The notes under the pieces are model-generated. The model saw only the letters and a list, made by a program, of their open reading frames with translations. It did no database searches and was not told where the DNA came from. Shown piece after piece: positions 35,240 to 46,000 of a stretch of DNA of 48,472 bases (position 1 is the stretch's first letter; the number at the start of each line of letters is the position of its first letter). Source of the stretch: Nitrososphaerales archaeon (lineage in GTDB: Archaea > Thermoproteota > Nitrososphaeria > Nitrososphaerales > Nitrososphaeraceae); contig JANWKP010000127.1 of assembly GCA_025451315.1 (NCBI GenBank), positions 1 to 48,472 of the forward strand. The letters run 5' to 3'. A program made the translations under genes and the position numbers.

Positions 35240-38200
35240 GCGATTTTGCAAAAGAGACAAAATATACATTTCTACCGTGGATTCGAACAGGACTTGGAAC
35301 TCGAATACCAAATAATACACAAACATTAAGACCTAAGGTTCCTGTAGAATTGAAACTTAAAAGATATGATAATGGTGGTAATGAACATGTGGAAACAGTC
35401 ACAAAAGACGTATTTTTATATGGTCCAGCAGACGTTGAAGGAATCTTGAAAAGTGTAATTATAAGAACTGAACCAAAAACCAATGGATTAAACTTTGAAG
35501 CAAACTATTTACCTCATATTGAATTTTCTCAAAGTGACTTTCCATGGAGATATACACCTACGGTATCTGATCCAAATTCAAGACCAAGACTGTTACCCTG
35601 GCTATGTTTGATAGTACTAAAGGAATATGAATTTGAGTTGACCTCCTCTATGACCAACAGAAATGGACATAGCAGTATATTGCCCAAAATTATACTTAAC
35701 AAGATACCATCAGAGTGTCTTCCTGATTTACAACAATCATGGGCTTGGGCTCACTGTCAGATTACAGAAGAAGTTGATACTCTAGAAAAGCTCAGGCAAA
35801 TTATGGTCGTACAACCATACAAATGTACATCTAGAATAATATGTCCTAGAAGTTTAGAATCAAATACAAAGTATTTCGCCTTTCTAGTTCCATCTTTTGA
35901 AGCAGGAAGGCTAGCAGGGCTTGGACGTATAGAAGAACTTAATGAAGGCATTAATAATGGTACAATCAAGGGAACAACCGCTGCTTGGAGAAGAGATGGA
36001 CACTCACCATCACAACAAATTCTAGAACTTCCAATCTATTATCAATGGGAGTTTAGTACAGCAGACAGTACAAGTGGTGGAGGAGATTTTGAAGCCTTAG
36101 TAAGAAAATTAAAACCATTAGACGTGGAACTGTCAGAAAATATAGGATTACGTAAGTTGGATGTAAGCAAACCACTTGAGATAACTGCCGATGATGATGG
36201 TGATAACCAGAATGATGATGATGATGATGGAAACATATTTGGAATCTCAAAACCCTTAAGCTTGGGAGGAGTATTGTGGTCTACTAGTGCCAAAGAAAAA
36301 GCAGATCAAACACAGATTGATGTACGCAATTATTCAATTCCTAATGATCCAGATAGTCCTTCACCAGAAGAGATTAGAAAATTCATCATGTCTCTTAAAG
36401 AGATGCTTGATTCTCCTGAAAGACTAACTTGGAGTTTTGTTCCTTATACTGCTAGTGATAAAAAAGAAGATCCTTCAATTTCAGTTCCGATCTACGGAAA
36501 ATGGCATGCTGCAAAAAAAATTATATCAAAAATCAGCAATGATAATCAAGATCCAGAATGGATAAAAAATATTCTTGATAATAATGATCTTTCTGATAGT
36601 CAAAGACAAGAATTATTAAAACTTCTGGATAAACTCAGGGATAATTCACCTTTTCTCTGGCTGGAAGAGCTTAATTTAGATCCTAAAAACAGAGTTGCGG
36701 CAGGACTTGGAACAATAGTTATCCAGGAGCTTCAGGAAGATCTTATGGCAGCAGCGTGGGACCAGGCAGGAGCAATTGTTGAAGCAAATAGGCGTTTACG
36801 ACTAGCTAAACTTTCACGAACACTCTCAAAAAATGTATTTGATAAAACACTGAAAATTATGAATCCTGATACAATGATTAGCACCATTACCCCATTTCAT
36901 ACAAGAGTATCCATTAGTATGGAAGGAACAACTACTCATGGAGAAACAATTGCAAATATACTACATAATAGTCCTATCCCTAATGCTTTTTTCACACCAT
37001 CGTTTAGAAAGATAACCTCAAGACGAGGAAAAATCCACAGAGGGTTGTTGAGTGAGGATAATCATGAGAATAATCTTCTTTTTTCTAACTTGCTTAAAGA
37101 CTTTAACAAGAATTTGTCAAATGAGGATCCTAATCGTCCATCGAAAAGATTTATGACTACAATAGAATCCCTTCTTCCCATACCAGAAATTGACAGTAAT
37201 CGATTTTCAACAGAGAAAGATTTTCTTGATGATCAATTCTTGTCTAATAATCCTGATTTCAAGGATTTAGAAAAAACTATACCAAATTTTGAAGAAACGG
37301 TCATTGAAGAATTACCAAACACAAAAACAGTGCCTCTTGATAAAATACATGAGCGATTGTTTATTGATCTGGATCCAGATTATACAATAACTACCAAAAC
37401 TTTGTTCGAAATTCATAGACCAGAACGACATAGAGAAAACTTGAAAGATAAATTAGATCCAATAATGGTTTATCCAAAATTTAATCGTCCCATGTTTGAA
37501 CCGTTATTAAATATTTCTGAAGAATTATTGCTTCCTGGTGTTGAAGATATTCCAGAAAACACGGTTAGTTTACTGGAAGTAAATTCTGCTTTTATAAACA
37601 GCTATATGGTTGGATTAAATCATGAAATGTCTAGAGAATTACTCTGGAGGGAATATCCCACTGATCAACGTGGTAGTTATTTCAGACAATTTTGGGATCC
37701 ATCTATAGCGATCGAAAGAGAAAGACTACAACGTTTATCCTCTCTTGGTCTTGATGCACAAGACAGTCTTCCTAGAGAGGATGACGAAAAGATAATTGAA
37801 AAATATCGAGATATAGATGAGATTCACAAATGGAAAGAAAGTAGCATATCTGACCCTAAAAATCAAAATATATCTATAGAACCAAAAGCATTTTTAATCA
37901 AAGGCGAACTAATGCGGAGATATCCAAATGCCATAATTTACGCAATAAGAGCAGTATGGTACAAAAACAAGCCTACTCTACCAACCATCACTCAAACGGA
38001 TCCTAACACAGGTTTAGTAAAACGTGTATTTCCGAATTTATCGGAGGAGATCAGAGAACCCCTATTTAAGGGAACAATGAATCCAGATATAACTTTTTTC
38101 GGTTTTTCCATACCAGAAGCTGAATTATTGGGAGAAATACAACACGATGGACCAGAACCTGGAAATGAACATGTTGATGGTACTCACGACAAAGCGGGAT

Positions 38201-38490
38201 GGTTTTTCGTTATTCAAGAACAGCATTCAGATCCAAGATTTGGAATCGATCTAGGACATGATGATGATCTTCCAGTAGACCCTGATTCTCTTACAGATTG
38301 GAACAATCTTAGCTGGAATTATATAACATTATTACTACCATCATCAAATCAACACATAGATTTAGAAAATGGTATTCTAAAAGACAAGGAAATTAACGGG
38401 ATAAAATGGGGTTCTCATTCAGCTGATATGGCAAATATACTGCTACAATTGCCAGTTAGAATAGCAATTCATATTTCTGAGCTAATCTAG
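35236..38490 (+). CDS. Giant hypothetical protein, second gene of DUF6603 cluster
   Basis: This 1084-residue soluble protein has a mixed fold and no signal peptide. Conserved-looking stretches are 'YTFLPWIRTGL' (10-20), 'FLYGPADVEGI' (60-70), 'EANYLPHIEFSQSDFPWRYT' (88-107), 'RLLPWLCLIVLKEYEF', 'LPDLQQSWAWAHCQI' (162-176), 'AFLVPSFEAGRLAGLG' and a C-terminal 'HDKAGWFFVIQEQHSDPRFG' followed by the last 90 residues. I recall these patterns from unnamed bacterial proteins next to DUF6603 genes. An aspartate-rich low-complexity run lies near residue 315. The ATG overlaps the previous stop; the next gene follows after 86 bp. Role unknown; a structural part of an assembly is my best guess. Confidence 0.8.
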   Translation: MSDFAKETKYTFLPWIRTGLGTRIPNNTQTLRPKVPVELKLKRYDNGGNEHVETVTKDVFLYGPADVEGILKSVIIRTEPKTNGLNFEANYLPHIEFSQSDFPWRYTPTVSDPNSRPRLLPWLCLIVLKEYEFELTSSMTNRNGHSSILPKIILNKIPSECLPDLQQSWAWAHCQITEEVDTLEKLRQIMVVQPYKCTSRIICPRSLESNTKYFAFLVPSFEAGRLAGLGRIEELNEGINNGTIKGTTAAWRRDGHSPSQQILELPIYYQWEFSTADSTSGGGDFEALVRKLKPLDVELSENIGLRKLDVSKPLEITADDDGDNQNDDDDDGNIFGISKPLSLGGVLWSTSAKEKADQTQIDVRNYSIPNDPDSPSPEEIRKFIMSLKEMLDSPERLTWSFVPYTASDKKEDPSISVPIYGKWHAAKKIISKISNDNQDPEWIKNILDNNDLSDSQRQELLKLLDKLRDNSPFLWLEELNLDPKNRVAAGLGTIVIQELQEDLMAAAWDQAGAIVEANRRLRLAKLSRTLSKNVFDKTLKIMNPDTMISTITPFHTRVSISMEGTTTHGETIANILHNSPIPNAFFTPSFRKITSRRGKIHRGLLSEDNHENNLLFSNLLKDFNKNLSNEDPNRPSKRFMTTIESLLPIPEIDSNRFSTEKDFLDDQFLSNNPDFKDLEKTIPNFEETVIEELPNTKTVPLDKIHERLFIDLDPDYTITTKTLFEIHRPERHRENLKDKLDPIMVYPKFNRPMFEPLLNISEELLLPGVEDIPENTVSLLEVNSAFINSYMVGLNHEMSRELLWREYPTDQRGSYFRQFWDPSIAIERERLQRLSSLGLDAQDSLPREDDEKIIEKYRDIDEIHKWKESSISDPKNQNISIEPKAFLIKGELMRRYPNAIIYAIRAVWYKNKPTLPTITQTDPNTGLVKRVFPNLSEEIREPLFKGTMNPDITFFGFSIPEAELLGEIQHDGPEPGNEHVDGTHDKAGWFFVIQEQHSDPRFGIDLGHDDDLPVDPDSLTDWNNLSWNYITLLLPSSNQHIDLENGILKDKEINGIKWGSHSADMANILLQLPVRIAIHISELI

Positions 38491-38576
38491 GTCTTATCTT
38501 AGCAAAAGCTTATCAATTAATTCTCTCTTTGAATATTGTGAAAGAACGAACCCAAATAGGATGTGTCCATATTTAA

Positions 38577-41500
38577 GTGGCTGTTTTGGATAACAAATTT
38601 CCAGTCTTATTCTTTCCAATAAGATTAGAGACAAAATACCATATTACAGATGAGGGAAAGAGGATTCTTAGAATTAGATTCTTTCCTGATCAAATATCCA
38701 TAGATACTTTTGATCCTAGACTTACAAATCAAGAGATAACAGATGCAAAGGATTATTGGACAACTGTAAAAAGCATTGAGCATACAAACACTGAATTTGA
38801 AAATAATAGAGAAAATGCATGGCAGAAATTAGTAAACAAATACGGCTGTAATCGAGCTGCCTATATCTCCAAAAGTGTAATTAAATATGATCCAGTACAG
38901 AATCCTGATCCTACTAACCCCGAATTTCGAGAAGTGAATGGAATCGAAGTACAAGAAGAGGATATAGTTGGTATTTGTAGAGCACTTCCCAGAACCTTTA
39001 GGGTCTACGGCAAATTTAAAGATGAATCTTCTCCGACATTCTTAGGTGAATCTAACCAAATTTTAAAAGAATTACATGTAGGATCTTTTACTTTCGATGA
39101 TGATATTGAAATTCATGATTCTTTAAAGTGGCTTACTAGTTTTAAAGCAGCAAAAGATAATGGTATGGCGATAGAGATAGAACTAACTGAAGACAGGTTT
39201 CTCCAAGGTTTTGAATACATTTTTGTCTGTGGAGTTAAAGATGATCTAACACCACAAGAAACAAAGATATTTGTAGAGAATTTATTTAGAGCCCATCACT
39301 ATACAACAGGATTTAGTTTCCTCAAACAAGGAACACCAACTAACTTGGTTAATAGACAAACCGAACAAAATAATAGTTTTTCATCCTTATCTTCTTCCAC
39401 AAATGTAAAGACATGTAGACAAATAGAGTTCTCAGGATTATTTGCATTAGAAAGCCAACCTTTTTCTGTTGTAGACATGATTCCTGATGGCAGGATATTT
39501 GAAAAAAAACTTGGAGTTGATCATCTATCATCAGGAGTAAATAATGCAAACAATATGGAACAGATTAGTGCAGCTTATATGTCGATTTTGCTATTGCCCG
39601 TGATTATTGGAGAGTTATTGAAAAAAACACAATTATCTGATATCTTTTTGACTAGACTAAGGGGACATTTTATAAAAAATGTTAGAGCGCAAGGAAGTAT
39701 TCCACCTTTTAGAATAGGTAAGGTACCATACGGAATCTTACCTCTAACACATCTATCTCATCTTAGAGACTTTCATCTTGTTATTGATTGGGAGGATTCT
39801 AGCCTGATTCAAAATTATAGTGCCCATATTGGAACTTTTTTTCATTATTTGAAAAATATATGGTTAGAGCATGTTAATGATGTCCCAACCATAATGAATA
39901 TACCGAATGGTGTTTCGCCTGAAAAACAATTAGTAAATATCCTATCCATGGAGGCATTCTCTCATTCTTATTATGTAAGAGGTTTAAGAGACTACAATTA
40001 CATTGAAAATTTTATTTCTAAAAAACTTGGAATTATTCTTAATGTGATAGCAAATCGCCTGCTAGAAGCAAACAAGACTAGAATTAATACGATGTTAAAA
40101 TCACTATTTAACATTCAATCAGTCTCAACAATTCCTCTTGATTTAACTGAACTATACAGGCGTATTCTAGGTTCTGGATTTACCAGAATGAATATACCTT
40201 ATACTTCAAAGCTCAATGAAGATAAAGAGATTACTGTTCCTACATATTTAATGGACATGTATCTGGATCTTAATGAATTTGGAATAGACTCAAATTATTT
40301 AAAGACGAGTGAAGAACAATCCCAGATAGATGGATTTCTTCCATTGCAAAAAGATGATTCTTTACTCTTTAAATTGTTAAGATACTCCGCAAGTATATTG
40401 GGAGGCGATCTGAATCAGATTAACGATATCTCACAAAGGCAAAAGTCATTAGATGAATCGAAATTTGCTGAAAGTCTAAAATTTTTATCAAAGACAGTAG
40501 GAGAAAAAGATCCACTCGGCTTAGAATCGCTAATGCTTCAAGTTCTAGATCTTGCATCGTACAGACTAGATGCTTGGCTAACATCATTTGCTAATCAGAG
40601 ACTGGATTACCTTCGTGAATATAATGATGTCACAAAAACAGGTCTATATATAGGCTGTTATGGATGGATAGAAAATCTTAAACCAAAAAATATAGGCGGT
40701 CCTGCTGGAGAATCTCCAAAAAAATCTGTTTATCCAGGTGGATACATACAATCTCCTTCTTATGCTCATGCAACTTCTGCTGCAGTTTTACGGGATGGCT
40801 ATCTCACTCATTCAAATGATTTGGACAAGAAAGATCTACTAAAAATAAATCTTACTTCAAAAAGAACCAAGGATGCTCTTGAAATTATACGGGATATACA
40901 TAATATATCATTGAATGAGCTATTGGGATACAAATTCGAGAGAAGACTACATGATGATGAGATCGATTATCTCATAGATGAATTCAGAAAGTACTTTGTC
41001 CTTAAAAAAGATGATCTTAAGGAATTAGAGGGGAGCAATACAGTAGAAGCTTCCAAGGAGAGAATAGTTCCAAGGAATCTAGTAGATGGTTTTTCAGTTT
41101 ATAAACATTGGAAACGGCTAATCGAGAACATAGCTAATGCTGATGCATTGTCTATCAAAAATTTTATGGCAAATGATCTACAAGGTCCAAATGATCGAGG
41201 ATGGCATTCGTTTTATATCGAAATCAGAATTAAATATGCTCAAGATGATCAAAAAATAATTGAACTGATTAATCGCCTCAAACCTCACTTAGACTTCCTC
41301 CTTGATCAAATTGATGCATTATCTGACCTATCGATTGCAGAGAGCGTTTACCAAGCTGTTAATGGAAACTATGAGCGTTCAGCAGCAGTTTTGGATGGAT
41401 TAAGTGGTGAAGGAGAGATTCCTATACCAGAGGTCGCCTCAATACCAGTAGGAGGTACATATCAAGTACAAAAGATTGTACTAGCAACAGAAACAGATCC

Positions 41501-43166
41501 ATTGATAAAATTAAATCTTCGTGATATTAACGATAATAGTAATATTAACACTTCTTTCAAAAATCCAAGGATAATTGCGGAACCAAATCTAAACAGGATC
41601 TTAAAGTCTTATTACGGTGATATTCTTTTCTGGATCTATCTCAAAGATCATAAAGATGGAAATGTTATATCTCCACCAGTTGAAGTAACTCTATCCTCTC
41701 TAGGACTTGAACCTATAGATCTATTACATATTAAGGAAACAGAACTTAAGAACAGACTCAAATATTATGGAAAAACATCAAATCTGTTAGATAATAACAG
41801 TTCTATTGTATACTACTGTGATGTTGAACAATTTGATAAAAAGCCACCAAGTGAAAAAGATAATATTGATAAAAAATCATTCTCAGAACTTCAGCTTCTA
41901 ATCCGATCATTACAGGAGATGTTTGGGCAGAGCATACCACTAAAATATTCTGATTTCATTTCACCTCAGTCGGATATTTCTGACAACAGCGGTGATGATT
42001 CAATACAAACAAATATTTCAAAGAATATGATTATGGAGATATTTCAAAGATTTTATGATTTAGTTTTCTTGACAGCTAGAACTATAGAAGAACTGGAAAC
42101 AGCAGAGAATAATACTCTTTCTATAGAGATAAAGAGAGAGGCAATTATGAATGCAAGTTTCTTCAATCTTTCTTCAGATATTTTCCCTATTTACGATGAT
42201 GAAATTATAATAGATTCTGAAAAACTTAATGAAAAAATTGGATTAGTAATAACTGAATTACGATCAAGGTTGCAAAAACTGAGAATAGGGGATATCAAGA
42301 CAAAATTATCCGAATGGAGAATTAAACTAGAATCCGAAGGTGGCAATCCTGAATCTCTCTTTAATCTTGTATATCGCCAAATGCATAATATAGATGAAGC
42401 AGATGAGATTGACACTACTTTAACTCTATACAATAAACTCCTTGATACCTTGATAAGTGGTTTTAGAATTATCATCAATGCTCCATCATTTTTAATAATT
42501 CCACCATTTGAATCTCCTCCTCCTGATATTATCAAAAATTTTGAACCATCATCACCATCCAAAAATAAAAAGGCGCTGAAATGGATTAGAAAAGCAGCAT
42601 ATGTTAGACCAAGACTAAAGCACTTTGATGATATCACTATTTTCAATCAGATTTTTGAATCAGCAGACTTTTCATTTTACTATGACAAGAATAAATTCAT
42701 GCAAAATGCTGGATCCATATCTAACGATGTAGAGGATAATAATCCAATTTCTATGGTTATTTCTATGTCTAATAAAACAGGTATGCCCGAAGATCAGAGA
42801 GAAAAATTTCCACCACCAGATCCAAAGAAATTAGCAGGGTTGATAATAGATGAATGGGTCGAGAAAATTGTTTTTCCAGAACAAGACACGACAGTCGCCT
42901 TTCATTATAATGGTCCAAGTACTGAGGCCCCACAATGTCTTCTGCTCGCTGTATCTCCTAACGATTCACATGCTTGGAATTGGGATGATCCGACAAACAA
43001 TACATTAAAGGATCTGATTGTAGACGCGATGGATCTTATGAAAATCCGAGCAGTAGATTATCGTTCTTTAAAGGAGTTAAGTCAATTCCTTCCTACTATT
43101 GTAGTTAATTCATCGGGATCACCTATTTACACAAGATTATATGAGAAAGGAGGAGAAACTGAATAA
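38577..43166 (+). CDS. Giant hypothetical protein, third gene of DUF6603 cluster
   Basis: This 1529-residue protein, the largest in the window, has a GTG start. Its N-terminus 'FPVLFFPIRLETKYH' and 'RFFPDQISIDTFDPRLTNQE' (8-53), 'RIGKVPYGILPL' (near 380), 'YRLDAWLTSFANQRLDYLRE' (near 660), 'GCYGWIENLKP', 'GGYIQSPSYAHATSAAVLRD' (near 720) and 'LIIDEWVEKIVFPEQDT' (near 1421) are patterns I recall from large bacterial proteins of unknown function. Long helical stretches separate them. There are no membrane helices or export signal. It follows the second gene by 86 bp and precedes the fourth by 55 bp. Size and context suggest a scaffold subunit; no enzyme motif was found. Confidence 0.8.
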   Translation: MAVLDNKFPVLFFPIRLETKYHITDEGKRILRIRFFPDQISIDTFDPRLTNQEITDAKDYWTTVKSIEHTNTEFENNRENAWQKLVNKYGCNRAAYISKSVIKYDPVQNPDPTNPEFREVNGIEVQEEDIVGICRALPRTFRVYGKFKDESSPTFLGESNQILKELHVGSFTFDDDIEIHDSLKWLTSFKAAKDNGMAIEIELTEDRFLQGFEYIFVCGVKDDLTPQETKIFVENLFRAHHYTTGFSFLKQGTPTNLVNRQTEQNNSFSSLSSSTNVKTCRQIEFSGLFALESQPFSVVDMIPDGRIFEKKLGVDHLSSGVNNANNMEQISAAYMSILLLPVIIGELLKKTQLSDIFLTRLRGHFIKNVRAQGSIPPFRIGKVPYGILPLTHLSHLRDFHLVIDWEDSSLIQNYSAHIGTFFHYLKNIWLEHVNDVPTIMNIPNGVSPEKQLVNILSMEAFSHSYYVRGLRDYNYIENFISKKLGIILNVIANRLLEANKTRINTMLKSLFNIQSVSTIPLDLTELYRRILGSGFTRMNIPYTSKLNEDKEITVPTYLMDMYLDLNEFGIDSNYLKTSEEQSQIDGFLPLQKDDSLLFKLLRYSASILGGDLNQINDISQRQKSLDESKFAESLKFLSKTVGEKDPLGLESLMLQVLDLASYRLDAWLTSFANQRLDYLREYNDVTKTGLYIGCYGWIENLKPKNIGGPAGESPKKSVYPGGYIQSPSYAHATSAAVLRDGYLTHSNDLDKKDLLKINLTSKRTKDALEIIRDIHNISLNELLGYKFERRLHDDEIDYLIDEFRKYFVLKKDDLKELEGSNTVEASKERIVPRNLVDGFSVYKHWKRLIENIANADALSIKNFMANDLQGPNDRGWHSFYIEIRIKYAQDDQKIIELINRLKPHLDFLLDQIDALSDLSIAESVYQAVNGNYERSAAVLDGLSGEGEIPIPEVASIPVGGTYQVQKIVLATETDPLIKLNLRDINDNSNINTSFKNPRIIAEPNLNRILKSYYGDILFWIYLKDHKDGNVISPPVEVTLSSLGLEPIDLLHIKETELKNRLKYYGKTSNLLDNNSSIVYYCDVEQFDKKPPSEKDNIDKKSFSELQLLIRSLQEMFGQSIPLKYSDFISPQSDISDNSGDDSIQTNISKNMIMEIFQRFYDLVFLTARTIEELETAENNTLSIEIKREAIMNASFFNLSSDIFPIYDDEIIIDSEKLNEKIGLVITELRSRLQKLRIGDIKTKLSEWRIKLESEGGNPESLFNLVYRQMHNIDEADEIDTTLTLYNKLLDTLISGFRIIINAPSFLIIPPFESPPPDIIKNFEPSSPSKNKKALKWIRKAAYVRPRLKHFDDITIFNQIFESADFSFYYDKNKFMQNAGSISNDVEDNNPISMVISMSNKTGMPEDQREKFPPPDPKKLAGLIIDEWVEKIVFPEQDTTVAFHYNGPSTEAPQCLLLAVSPNDSHAWNWDDPTNNTLKDLIVDAMDLMKIRAVDYRSLKELSQFLPTIVVNSSGSPIYTRLYEKGGETE

Positions 43167-43221
43167 GAATACAAAATAGGTTGAAGATATCTAAATCTCA
43201 AATGGAGTTGACAATCTGTAA

Positions 43222-45294
43222 TTGAGTTTTAGAAATTTCTTTTCATGGCAGAGAATCGAGCCACATTCTCGCCGAAGTGATTTTTCAAAGGGAGTTCAGG
43301 CTACAATCCATGATCCAGCTTGGATGCTTGCAAGGCAATGGCAGTTAGGAGAATTCGAAGGAGAAGATGCCGGTTCCCCAATTTGTAGTGTATTAAATTC
43401 AAGGGAATATAAAATACTGAATGTTTTGTTTAATGGTTTAGAGGGTAATTCAATTTCTTATGATGATAATATGCCGCTAGAGACGTTAATAGAAAAGACA
43501 AAACTTGAAATTTCAACGAAAGTTAAGAAAGAAAATGAGTCGGATAATATGCCCATATCCTCAATCTATGTATCTACCCCACAATTGGATCTACAAATGC
43601 GAGTTAAAATGGGATTGCATTTTCAACATGAAATGTATAGAATACTCCAAGATATGGGTATTCAATCAGACAAAATAAATGATATAAAACAGTATTTTGT
43701 ATCTCACAACCAGAACGAAGAGTTTAGATTGTCTTTTGATGACTTAAATGAGAAACAACAAGAATCTGAAATTGATTCTACTACAAACTATCTCTCTGCA
43801 ATACAAGGAAGAGTTATAGACATATACAAAATCTATCATGAGCCACAAGCACTTACCATTCTAAGAGATAAATCCAAAGCAAAGTTTGTAGATGATTCCA
43901 GTTTAGCTGATAGAATAGCTGATGGACTTGCGGTTGCATTTACGAATTTGAAGCATTGGTGGGATGGTAATGTTACTTCTTCTTCAGAAGAAGACGAAGA
44001 ACCATTTTTTGAAACACCAGTGATAGAAAGTGGTACAAATAATAATAGTAATGATAATGATAATCATGAATACTATACCACATCTAATGCCTGGGATCCA
44101 AGACATTTAGAATATAGTTTCAAAGTGCAATTAGTACCTCGGTTAGACAATAATAACAATAATAATAATGACACAAAATTGTTACTCGATGCATCGGAAT
44201 ACAAAGAAGACCTTTTAGACTGGTATTCATTTACTTTGGAAGAAGAATTTTCTGCACAGCAACCTATTTCTGAGTCAAAAAAGGTTACTTTGACTCCTAC
44301 TCAGCTAAAATTTACTGGTATGCCTGAAAAAAGATGGTGGAACTTTGAAGATAGCTATGTAGATTTTGGCTCATTAGAACCCAAGAAGAATAATATCGCC
44401 AGTATATTGCTGATGGAATTTGCTCTAGTTCATTCTTCAGATTGGTATGTCATACCCTATCAAATGAGACTTGGTACATTAAGCAAAATAGATAGTCTCG
44501 AAATAATTGATTCTTTTGGTGATCAGACTATAATAGAACCTGCCGGCTTTACAGCTCGAGAAAAAAAAATGTTAGAAAATAACAAATCATGGTATTCTTG
44601 GAATATGTTTTCACTTTCAAAAAAATATAAAGATCAGGATCCTAATAATACGAACATTAGCGGTAACATTCCTTATTTTTTTCTTCCTCCAACTACTGAT
44701 CATAATCTATCAGGCCCTGCATTAGAAGAGATAAAATTTCTACGAGATGAAATTGCAAATCTCACTTGGGGTATAGAGAAAGCATATAGATCGTTATATG
44801 GAGAACCTATTTCTGGATATGAAACTCAGGTACCAAGAAACAACAATAATAATGAACAATCAAGAAATAATAATAATGAAGATATCAGCAATAATCTAGG
44901 TTCTAATAAACCAGTCAAATATACTCTAATGACAACTGTTCCACCAAATTGGATTCCATTTATTCCAGTTCATACTACTAACTTTTTATCCAATCCAGTA
45001 ACAAATCTTCCATCACAATTGCATATAGAGTTGCAAAGAGGATCTATAATAAATCCTAAAACAAAGGAACCTCAACGTCCTAATTCAAGACTGCTAAATG
45101 AAGTTCCACCTCCTTATTATATTGATGAATCTGAAATACCTAGATCTGGAATTATTATCTCTGAAAAGTGTCGGCGTATTATGTGGCATAATGGAAAAAT
45201 ATTTCTTTGGATTGGACGGAAAAAATCTGTAGGTACAGGAGAAGGTTCAAGTGCTCTAAAGTTTGATTCTATACCACTAGATAAGAAAATGTGA
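43222..45294 (+). CDS. Hypothetical protein, fourth gene of DUF6603 cluster
   Basis: This 690-residue protein opens with TTG. Residues 29-53 contain 'IHDPAWMLARQWQLGEFEGE' then DAGSP, a very conserved opening in the bacterial relatives I remember. The C-terminal part has 'TVPPNWIPFIPVHT' (about 573-586), 'YYIDESEIPRSGIII' and 'FLWIGRKKSVGTGEGSSALK', also conserved there. Between them are Asn-rich runs (near 270-280, 310-320 and 540-560) that look like archaeal expansions. There is no signal peptide or membrane helix. It closes the co-directional run; a 700-bp spacer follows, so the transcript probably ends here. Function unknown. Confidence 0.8.
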   Translation: MSFRNFFSWQRIEPHSRRSDFSKGVQATIHDPAWMLARQWQLGEFEGEDAGSPICSVLNSREYKILNVLFNGLEGNSISYDDNMPLETLIEKTKLEISTKVKKENESDNMPISSIYVSTPQLDLQMRVKMGLHFQHEMYRILQDMGIQSDKINDIKQYFVSHNQNEEFRLSFDDLNEKQQESEIDSTTNYLSAIQGRVIDIYKIYHEPQALTILRDKSKAKFVDDSSLADRIADGLAVAFTNLKHWWDGNVTSSSEEDEEPFFETPVIESGTNNNSNDNDNHEYYTTSNAWDPRHLEYSFKVQLVPRLDNNNNNNNDTKLLLDASEYKEDLLDWYSFTLEEEFSAQQPISESKKVTLTPTQLKFTGMPEKRWWNFEDSYVDFGSLEPKKNNIASILLMEFALVHSSDWYVIPYQMRLGTLSKIDSLEIIDSFGDQTIIEPAGFTAREKKMLENNKSWYSWNMFSLSKKYKDQDPNNTNISGNIPYFFLPPTTDHNLSGPALEEIKFLRDEIANLTWGIEKAYRSLYGEPISGYETQVPRNNNNNEQSRNNNNEDISNNLGSNKPVKYTLMTTVPPNWIPFIPVHTTNFLSNPVTNLPSQLHIELQRGSIINPKTKEPQRPNSRLLNEVPPPYYIDESEIPRSGIIISEKCRRIMWHNGKIFLWIGRKKSVGTGEGSSALKFDSIPLDKKM

Positions 45295-46000
45295 TCAAAT
45301 CTAATCTTCATTAAAATTTGATCCTACATAAAAAACTAACTGCTAAAAGAACCATTTTGTATCAAAAAGTATGCGTGATAGGTAAAAATAAAATATCTTC
45401 CAGAGAGGATGATGTAGATTTATAAAGCCCAGTATATGCAAATGTCAAATTTCGTAGCAAGTTCTCCTTTTTTTAGTTGATATTTAAATTAGCTCTAATT
45501 TGGTCATCTAGAATAGATCATGAGAAAAATATAACACCATTTCATGTTATACAATTGTCCGTATAAGCTCAAGATAAGACTTTATGATTGCCTGAATATA
45601 TAAAGTTGAAAATTAAAAACAAGGAAAAGAAGAATATTAAATATTGTGTAAATTTGGTCACAAGAATGAGTTTTAATAGGATATGATTAGAAAATTTAGA
45701 TACAAAGATTCATCTAATTTTGATGAAAGTCAAATACGCAGATTTAATATTTTGATAATTATAAATTTGATCGTGATATTATAGTAGAATTTTTATAATA
45801 AGCCGAAAACAAATACGTCGACAGTTTTAAAGATAAATATGTCTATATAATTGATTTATCATTCTGAGTAGGACAATGAATGATTATTACTAATATATAG
45901 ATTAGTTTAAACTAGAACTACCTGCCAAAATCTATAAAAGATACTACTTATTATCTAAATTATAACTAACTTTATTTTATATATTGATAGAAATGACAAA
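45295..46000. other. Intergenic spacer inside the element
   Basis: About 700 AT-rich bases separate the giant-gene run from the FG-GAP gene. A T7 run near 45468-45474 could serve as a terminator of the cluster transcript. No gene or RNA is recognised. A TATA-like ttttatatat lies just before the FG-GAP gene. Confidence 0.4.

Noticed and set aside
36053-36250. His-rich antisense frame
   Set aside because: It is the reverse reading of the aspartate-codon run (GAT repeats) in the second giant gene.
31703-45294. Contractile injection system or phage tail cluster
   Set aside because: The size and grouping of genes suggested it, but I see no sheath, tube, baseplate, spike, LysM or AAA ATPase motif in any of the four proteins.
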